DNA of 5,501 bases from Pseudomonadota bacterium. Its GTDB lineage: Bacteria > Pseudomonadota > Alphaproteobacteria > Rickettsiales > Midichloriaceae. The DNA is taken from assembly GCA_027621485.1 (NCBI GenBank), contig JAQCBG010000044.1:1-5501 (forward strand), given 5' to 3'. Under the pieces are notes generated by a model. It saw nothing but the letters and a program-made list of their open reading frames with translations. It made no database searches and had not been told where the DNA came from. The translations under genes were made by a program, and so were the position numbers. Shown one piece after another: positions 1-5,501 of the stretch. How positions within the stretch are numbered: position 1 is the stretch's first letter; every line of letters begins with the position of its first letter.

Positions 1-31
1 AAATATTAAATCTCATTCAATTAAAATAAAT

Positions 32-60
32 ATATCAATGCTTTTATAAAACATTGATAT
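32..60 (-). terminator. AT-rich hairpin at the rsmA stop, possible weak intrinsic terminator
   Basis: A perfect 9-base inverted repeat (32-40 ATATCAATG against 52-60 CATTGATAT) encloses an 11-base loop that contains the rsmA stop codon (44-46). In the minus-strand transcript the stem is followed by a U-rich but interrupted tail (ATTTATTTTAATT). Position and shape suit a terminator ending the gene cluster. The stem has only two G-C pairs and the U-tract is broken, so termination would be weak. It could also be a chance palindrome in AT-rich DNA or a 3'-end stabilising structure. Confidence 0.35.
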
Positions 61-850
61 TATTTTGAATACGCTGCACTAGCGCTTTGTATTGGATTTG
101 AGTTATTTCTTCAGCTCTCATATTAAAATTTATTTCAATATCTTGAAGATCTTCCTCGACTACACTGGAAAAATACTTTTTAAATACATGTTTGATTTTT
201 TTTCTTCTATGCATAAAAAATACTGCAGTAATCTTTTTTAAATCCTCAAACTCTTTGCTGATAGATTCTTTTTGAATCATGTCTTCTTTTCTACTTAAGT
301 ATATTACAGAAGATATTACTTGTGGTATTGGATGAAAAGCAGATGGAGAAACATCAAATTTTTTACACGCATGATAAAAGTTTTGAATAAGAACACTAAT
401 TCTTCCATAACTTTTAGAATGAGGCTTTGCAACTATTCGATCTGCAACTTCTTTCTGAAGCATCACAGTTATAGATTTTATCTGACTACATTCGTTCATC
501 CATTTTAAAAGTAGCGCAGTACCAATATTATATGGAAGATTTGCAATAATCATAATATCTTTATTTGTAATGTCAGCAATATTAATCTTTAGTGCATCTT
601 GCATATAAAAAGAGAGTTTATCTTTGTTCTTTTGCTGCAGTGCTTGAAGCTTCGATTCAAATCTTCTATCAATCTCTATAGAAATTATCTCATCTGCAGC
701 TGACTTTAGTAATTTATGAGTCAGAATTCCAAGTCCAGGGCCAATTTCAAGCACCAATGCACCAGGCTTAATGTTACTGATTGAAACAATTTGATGCGCA
801 ATATTTTCATCTTTTAAAAAATGCTGCCCAAATCTTTTATTTGGAATCAT
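44..850 (-). CDS. rsmA: 16S rRNA (adenine1518-N6/adenine1519-N6)-dimethyltransferase RsmA/KsgA
   Basis: This cytoplasmic enzyme uses SAM to dimethylate two adjacent adenines in the 3'-terminal hairpin of 16S rRNA, a late quality-control step in 30S maturation. The 268-residue length is normal for the family. Visible motifs are the N-terminal FGQHFL (residues 7-12), the SAM-binding EIGPGLG (35-41), acidic EID (59-61), the catalytic NLPYNI (104-109), QKEVADR (132-138), YGR (148-150), FHPIPQV (172-178) and the C-terminal FFMHRRK (211-217). All signature elements are intact, so the enzyme should be active. The ATG at 850 places FGQHFL at the usual distance from the N-terminus. No Shine-Dalgarno sequence is evident upstream. 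It lies 55 bases after the methyltransferase gene on the same strand and is the last gene of the run. An 8-base A-run falls in the RRKK codons. Confidence 0.97.
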   Translation of the reverse strand: MIPNKRFGQHFLKDENIAHQIVSISNIKPGALVLEIGPGLGILTHKLLKSAADEIISIEIDRRFESKLQALQQKNKDKLSFYMQDALKINIADITNKDIMIIANLPYNIGTALLLKWMNECSQIKSITVMLQKEVADRIVAKPHSKSYGRISVLIQNFYHACKKFDVSPSAFHPIPQVISSVIYLSRKEDMIQKESISKEFEDLKKITAVFFMHRRKKIKHVFKKYFSSVVEEDLQDIEINFNMRAEEITQIQYKALVQRIQNNINVL

Positions 851-905
851 ATATTTTTATCAACCACTGTAATGATTTCAATATCTATAATACAATTCCA
901 AGTCA

Positions 906-1928
906 TTAGTGTGCACTTATTTTCAATACTTTAAAATTTCCCATACCACTTATATCTGTCAATTTATTGACTTGCCAATCAATATTAGAAGAGATTTTAT
1001 CTTTATTGCAGAAATTCTTTAACTCAGTTGAAAGTTCCATAATTCCACTTTCAATTAAGAAATCCTTTTGCGATGTAAGAGTTGCTTTCATATTATAATG
1101 CTCAGCAACATCCATTAAAGATTTAAAATTCACAAGTGCAGTTATATCAGAATCTCCTATTCCATCTAACCAATTTACTGCTTTATGAAGGCGCATAGCT
1201 TGTAATGTGCTATTTAAAGGGGATTGTGTATATCCATAGTCAATAATCAATGCATGCCCCCCCATATTTTTTGAATTCAGTATACTGCATATAGTATTTA
1301 TCCATCTTAAAGATTCTAAAGATATTTCCATAATACCCTCAGTATTATTTACTTGAAACGCTATGTTTGCAGGAACAAAGCAAGAAAATATTTCTTCATT
1401 GCTATTCATATTAAGTGCAATCTCAAGGCACTGATTATTCTTTCTTGCAACTTGTTTTATTGGCAACGCATCAAAAAATTCATTTGCAATAATTACATAA
1501 TAACCAGAGGCAGAAAAAGAAAGTAACTCTTCTTGATTCTTTATCCATTGAATATCGTATCCTCTTAATATTTTTTTTTGCATGCTTTGCAAGCTTGAGC
1601 TAGATTCGCATATTAATATATTGCTTACTGATTTTATAAAATTTCCATGAGAGAGATTTTGCAGAATATCGCGCATCATTACGCCACTTCCTGCGCCAAG
1701 CTCTATTAAAATAATATTATCTAAAATACCATTGCAAATCTTCTTGATCCAGCTTCCTATAGATGCACCAAACAAAGAGCTTATCTCTGGTGCAGTAATA
1801 AAATCTCTTCCAATTGTATTTTGATGATTATAGTAATAATCATTAGAAAGTCTCATTGCAATATCTATAGGAACATATCCATCTAGTTTAATGATTCTTT
1901 TTATATATTCTTTTACCTCCTTATTCAT
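906..1928 (-). CDS. MidA/NDUFAF7-family SAM-dependent methyltransferase (COG1565)
   Basis: This is a 340-residue class I methyltransferase of the COG1565/DUF185 family. The family's mitochondrial member NDUFAF7 (MidA) methylates an arginine on the NDUFS2 subunit early in complex I assembly. A bacterial role on the NuoD homologue is inferred, not shown here. Family motifs appear in order: DFITAPEIS (residues 42-50) followed by LFG, the SAM-binding ELGAGSG (76-82), NEFFDALP (149-156), IDYGY (229-233), TLQAMR-H (241-248), DITALVNF (261-268) and a C-terminal MGNFKVL (329-335). Length and motif order are complete. The start ATG overlaps the end of hdaA by 8 bases (ATGAATAA) and has the only clear Shine-Dalgarno sequence in the window, which suggests translational coupling to hdaA. 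The gene carries a G7 and an A9 homopolymer, both in frame. No complex I gene is visible nearby. Confidence 0.9.
   Translation of the reverse strand: MNKEVKEYIKRIIKLDGYVPIDIAMRLSNDYYYNHQNTIGRDFITAPEISSLFGASIGSWIKKICNGILDNIILIELGAGSGVMMRDILQNLSHGNFIKSVSNILICESSSSLQSMQKKILRGYDIQWIKNQEELLSFSASGYYVIIANEFFDALPIKQVARKNNQCLEIALNMNSNEEIFSCFVPANIAFQVNNTEGIMEISLESLRWINTICSILNSKNMGGHALIIDYGYTQSPLNSTLQAMRLHKAVNWLDGIGDSDITALVNFKSLMDVAEHYNMKATLTSQKDFLIESGIMELSTELKNFCNKDKISSNIDWQVNKLTDISGMGNFKVLKISAH
1257..1263 (-). repeat. G7 homopolymer inside the methyltransferase gene
   Basis: Seven consecutive C on the plus strand read as seven G on the coding strand, spanning Met222-Gly223-Gly224 just before the conserved IDYG motif (from residue 229). 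Such a G-run stands out in very AT-rich DNA. As read it keeps the frame open; a one-base slip would remove the C-terminal third of the protein. Confidence 0.9.
1571..1579 (-). repeat. A9 homopolymer inside the methyltransferase gene
   Basis: Nine consecutive T on the plus strand read as nine A on the coding strand, covering the codons for Gln-Lys-Lys-Ile around residues 117-120. The frame is open as read. The tract is a candidate for polymerase slippage and for sequencing error. Confidence 0.9.
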
Positions 1929-2631
1929 AAATAGCCTCTTTATTCCCCAAAGAAAGATTCAGTATTATAGGCTTTATAAAGGGAACAGTAATTATATTTC
2001 TTTTTTTCTCGATAGATAACTTATCTATTACATCTACAAAAGTATGTATTGCAAAAAAACTACGCTCTATATTCATAGCAATAAAATCTATAACATTTTG
2101 CGCAATAACAATTTGCTTTTTTGCAAAAAATACAGAAAGCAAGGATGCAATCATACTTGGATCTGGATCTTTTATTAAGACTTTATACATAGCATTTATT
2201 CTAGATAATAGATCTGGAATTTTCCATACTCCATATTTTCTTGTTGTCATTAATACATTTACTTTTGCTTCTTTTGCAGCATTTATCATAGAAAAAAGCT
2301 TCTCATCTGAACACATGTGAATATTTTCAATCAAAAAATAATTCTGAGAAGATTTATTAATATCTCTCATAACAGAATATATAAATTCATTGTGAGCAGA
2401 ATCTTTGCAATCTATAATTTTGGCATTATGTTTTTTAGCCCATAGCATCCCCAAATGCGTCTTACCACTATATCTATCTCCGATAATAAGTACTTGATCC
2501 GAAGGTAATTCACATTCTGTAATTCTATAAGCCTCAATATTACAAAGCGAAGTAACGAAATCAGATTCAAGATGCGTATCCTTAAAAACAAAAGGTAGTA
2601 CACATTGACGTACATTATTCAAATCACTCAT
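1921..2631 (-). CDS. hdaA: DnaA regulatory inactivator Hda (alphaproteobacterial HdaA type)
   Basis: This DnaA-related AAA+ protein binds the DNA-loaded beta clamp and promotes hydrolysis of DnaA-bound ATP, preventing re-initiation of replication. From the ATG at 2631 it is 236 residues. Visible features are a clamp-binding motif QCVLPF (residues 9-14), an F-x7-N-x-EAY segment typical of alphaproteobacterial HdaA, Walker A GDRYSGKT (51-58), a Walker B-like strand ending in Glu102-Asn103, a sensor 1 region around LMTTR (127-131), the box VII arginine in PDLLSRI (Arg144) and the sensor 2 arginine in ERS (Arg190). There is no DNA-binding domain, which separates it from DnaA. An in-frame TTG at 2658 would add nine residues and overlap atpC. 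The ATG is preferred because it leaves a 14-base gap and puts the clamp motif at the usual N-terminal position. The end overlaps the next gene by 8 bases. Confidence 0.9.
   Translation of the reverse strand: MSDLNNVRQCVLPFVFKDTHLESDFVTSLCNIEAYRITECELPSDQVLIIGDRYSGKTHLGMLWAKKHNAKIIDCKDSAHNEFIYSVMRDINKSSQNYFLIENIHMCSDEKLFSMINAAKEAKVNVLMTTRKYGVWKIPDLLSRINAMYKVLIKDPDPSMIASLLSVFFAKKQIVIAQNVIDFIAMNIERSFFAIHTFVDVIDKLSIEKKRNIITVPFIKPIILNLSLGNKEAIYE
1934..1940 (-). promoter_or_regulatory. Ribosome binding site of the methyltransferase gene
   Basis: The coding strand reads AAAGAGG five bases before the ATG at 1928-1926. It lies within the last codons of hdaA, so ribosomes finishing hdaA pass over it. 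It is the only good match to the anti-Shine-Dalgarno core at any start in this window, and it supports both the chosen start and translational coupling. Confidence 0.75.
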
Positions 2632-2645
2632 TAAGAGATTCCATC

Positions 2646-3074
2646 TTAAAAGCAACAACGCATTATATATTTATAAAAAGAGAGCTTTGCAAATTCAAAA
2701 CAATATAAATTTTGCTTTTGCAAATCAGTTAAATTTAACGCACTATCAATCTTACTTTGAAGCGTATTACAAATTACCTCTATCTTTTGTTTAATTGGAA
2801 TATTAGTAGCATTTATAATACTATAAGCTGTAATGATACATTCATCATTTTCAATAACTGCATATCCTTTTGAAATGTACAATATAACTTCTTCTAATCC
2901 TTCTATATGAATTTTACATATTCCATTTTGAAGTTCAAAAAGCATTTTTTCATGAGATTTTAAAATCATGGCATCTCCCATTACTCCAGGTAATATCACA
3001 GATTCAGCATTATTGATGTTGTAATTTACACCATCTGAAGATGAAATTTTAACAATGAAAGATGAAGAATTCAT
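2646..3074 (-). CDS. atpC: F1F0 ATP synthase subunit epsilon (AtpC), divergent
   Basis: Epsilon is part of the central stalk of the F1 sector. It links gamma to the c-ring and can inhibit ATP hydrolysis. The 142-residue length fits the family. The N-terminal beta-sandwich is recognisable from SVILPGVMGDAMILKSHEKM (residues 25-44), which matches the family pattern of VxLPGxxGxxxxLxxH, followed by LQNGICKI (48-55) and a strand around YISKGYAVIENDECII (66-81). The C-terminal part (about 95-138) is predicted helical but departs from the usual Ala/Arg-rich helical hairpin, ending in the unusual Cys-Cys-Phe. Position directly after atpD makes the assignment secure despite the divergence. The start ATG at 3074 lies 17 bases after the atpD stop, with no Shine-Dalgarno sequence. 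The inhibitory function of the C-terminal helices cannot be judged from sequence. Confidence 0.88.
   Translation of the reverse strand: MNSSSFIVKISSSDGVNYNINNAESVILPGVMGDAMILKSHEKMLFELQNGICKIHIEGLEEVILYISKGYAVIENDECIITAYSIINATNIPIKQKIEVICNTLQSKIDSALNLTDLQKQNLYCFEFAKLSFYKYIMRCCF
2662..2692 (-). promoter_or_regulatory. Possible internal promoter for hdaA and downstream genes
   Basis: On the coding strand a perfect -10 hexamer TATAAT (2667-2662) is preceded by TTGCAA (2692-2687, four of six matches to TTGACA) with a 19-base spacer, longer than the optimal 17. A transcript from here would start near 2655 and give a leader of about 24 bases to the hdaA ATG at 2631. The site lies inside the last atpC codons. 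TATAAT is common by chance in AT-rich DNA, so this is only a candidate. Confidence 0.22.
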
Positions 3075-3082
3075 AATGCAAT

Positions 3083-3091
3083 TTATTACTA

Positions 3092-3094
<3 letters not shown>
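3083..3094 (-). other. Four tandem in-frame stop codons ending atpD
   Basis: The atpD stop TAA (3094-3092) is followed immediately and in frame by TAG, TAA and TAA, reaching 3083. The tract occupies most of the 17-base gap before atpC. It would block readthrough of the beta subunit. It may equally be a by-product of strong AT bias in a short spacer. Confidence 0.9.
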
Positions 3095-4555
<1,461 letters not shown>

Positions 4556-5365
4556 TTAGTGATTATAAGCTTCAGCTCCAGTTATTACTTCAATCAATTC
4601 TCTTGTTATTATTGCCTGTCTTGTAGAATTATATTTGCGTTGCATTTCTTTTAAAAGAGATTTTGCATTACTTGTTGCAGTATCCATGGCAACCATTCTT
4701 GCGCTATACTCACTAACGCTATGCTCTGCAAGTGCATTAAAAATAATAGCAATAACATAATTTACATAAAGACTTTTTATAAAGCTTGAGTAAGGAGGCT
4801 CAAATTCCAAATCTGAATCTTTATTAAGAAAATCTTTAAAAGTAGGTAAATCTTTTGATATTACATTTTGCTTAATTGAAGATGTGAAGTGAGTATATAT
4901 AATACTACAAGATGCATTATCTTTCATTACATCCTCCATTAACAAGCGCCAAACATCTGCTGCAAAATCCATTGTAGCAAATTTTACATTTTGAATAAAA
5001 TTTGATTCTATTTGATTATTTGCAATCTTCTTCCCCTTCTCTCCAATACCTAATATTTTTATTCTCTTTGCCTTGCAATTTGCTATAAAATCAATTGCAA
5101 ATTTGCAAATAGTAGCATTGAAAGATCCGCACAGACCTTTATCTGAGGTAAAGACTAAAATTATTTTACTTTCACATTCTGCAGATCTTTGATTTAAAAT
5201 TTTCTGCACAATAGATTCTATACCTATTCCATAAGATCTTGCATTCTCTAATCTAAGCTTTGCTTTATGAAAAGCAGATGCAGCTATCATATTCATAGCT
5301 TGAGTAATCTTTTGCGTCGATTCAACGCTACGCATTTTATCTCTAAGAGATTTAAGAGATTGCAT
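4556..5365 (-). CDS. atpG: F1F0 ATP synthase subunit gamma (AtpG)
   Basis: Gamma is the rotor shaft of F1; its two long terminal helices form a coiled coil inside the alpha3beta3 ring and couple proton flow to catalysis. The protein is 269 residues, slightly shorter than the usual 285-295. The N-terminal helix carries the family signature (SLKSLRDKMRSVESTQKITQ, residues 3-22, then AMNMIAAS). The central domain has TSDKGLCGSFN (73-83) and a GxGxKGxK element near 106-112. The C-terminal helix contains SEYSARMVAMDTATSNA (218-234) and the signature YNSTRQAIITRELIEVITGA (245-264). The missing length appears to lie in the less conserved central domain. The ATG at 5365 follows atpA by 42 bases and starts MQSLK, the expected N-terminus. 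No Shine-Dalgarno sequence lies within 15 bases of it. Confidence 0.97.
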   Translation of the reverse strand: MQSLKSLRDKMRSVESTQKITQAMNMIAASAFHKAKLRLENARSYGIGIESIVQKILNQRSAECESKIILVFTSDKGLCGSFNATICKFAIDFIANCKAKRIKILGIGEKGKKIANNQIESNFIQNVKFATMDFAADVWRLLMEDVMKDNASCSIIYTHFTSSIKQNVISKDLPTFKDFLNKDSDLEFEPPYSSFIKSLYVNYVIAIIFNALAEHSVSEYSARMVAMDTATSNAKSLLKEMQRKYNSTRQAIITRELIEVITGAEAYNH

Positions 5366-5407
5366 ATTATAAATTTTTAAATATTAATTCTCATTATGAA
5401 GAAAAAC

Positions 5408-5501
5408 CTAATACTTTGCTATAAACATCTTCTCAAAAGACTTTATAGAGTCCATCATGAGCTTTGATGTCTCTTTGCTAATTGCAGCTTCTGCATGCAG
5501 A
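5408..5501 (-). CDS. atpA: F1F0 ATP synthase subunit alpha (AtpA), C-terminal end, partial
   Basis: An open frame enters from the right edge and ends at TAG (5410-5408), giving 30 residues that begin LHAEAAISKE and end SFEKMFIAKY. Spacing of acidic and basic residues and the ending (F-x-K-x-F-x-A) fit the C-terminal helix of F1 alpha, which commonly ends in a pattern such as ...FAKxFxA. Its place immediately before atpG agrees with the usual atpH-atpA-atpG-atpD-atpC order of alphaproteobacteria. Alpha forms the non-catalytic nucleotide sites of F1. Nothing of the nucleotide-binding domain lies in this window, so the call depends mainly on gene order plus the short match. Confidence 0.85.
   Translation of the reverse strand, partial: LHAEAAISKETSKLMMDSIKSFEKMFIAKY

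Noticed and set aside
320..508. Plus-strand open frame of 62 codons
   Set aside because: It lies wholly within rsmA on the opposite strand, across conserved codons including those for NLPYNI, and its product resembles no known family.
865..911. Imperfect inverted repeat (CACTGTAATGA against TCATTAGTG) spanning the end of the methyltransferase gene and the spacer before rsmA
   Set aside because: The stem has a two-base bulge and a 27-base loop, and no U-run follows it, so it is neither a convincing terminator nor a convincing riboswitch.
2412..2615. Minus-strand open frame overlapping hdaA in another frame
   Set aside because: The hdaA frame carries the Walker A and clamp-binding motifs across the same bases; this frame has no recognisable motif.
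2632..2658. Nine-residue N-terminal extension of Hda from a TTG codon
   Set aside because: It has no Shine-Dalgarno sequence, uses a rare start codon, overlaps atpC, and pushes the clamp-binding motif away from the N-terminus; the ATG at 2631 fits better.
5366..5407. Search for a promoter or terminator in the atpA-atpG gap
   Set aside because: The 42 bases are AT-rich, with no hairpin and no paired -35/-10 elements at a usable distance. A TATAAT touching the atpG start codon is too close to act as its promoter.

Overview
The window is a gene-dense, AT-rich stretch of bacterial chromosome in which every recognisable gene lies on the minus strand. Transcription therefore runs from right to left. 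Gene content and order point to an alphaproteobacterium with a reduced, AT-rich genome. The F1 genes run atpA-atpG-atpD-atpC with no F0 genes among them, the Hda is of the alphaproteobacterial type, and there is a COG1565/NDUFAF7-type methyltransferase. A Rickettsiales- or Holosporales-like host-associated bacterium is the best guess; the genus cannot be named from the sequence alone.

In transcription order the layout is: the last 30 codons of atpA (F1 alpha, cut by the window edge), atpG (gamma), atpD (beta), atpC (epsilon, divergent), hdaA (DnaA-inactivating AAA+ protein), a MidA/NDUFAF7-family SAM-dependent methyltransferase, and rsmA/ksgA (16S rRNA dimethyladenosine transferase). Gaps between genes are 42, 15, 17, 14, -8 (overlap) and 55 bases, so a single polycistronic unit is plausible. 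A small AT-rich hairpin overlaps the rsmA stop codon and may end the unit. No stretch over 300 bases lacks a gene. The two largest gaps, 5366-5407 and 851-905, hold no convincing signal.

Functionally, the first four genes encode F1 subunits of the ATP synthase. The next three are housekeeping genes from other processes: control of replication initiation, probable respiratory complex I assembly by protein methylation, and small-subunit ribosome maturation. Their attachment to the F1 cluster is the main contextual novelty. It could couple the expression of energy and growth functions, or it could simply reflect genome rearrangement.

I found no mobile element, CRISPR array, RNA gene, toxin-antitoxin or defence system, and no evidence of an undescribed multi-gene system. 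Smaller points worth a second look are two long homopolymers in the methyltransferase gene, four tandem in-frame stop codons after atpD, the near absence of Shine-Dalgarno sequences, a possible promoter inside the end of atpC, and the hdaA start site.
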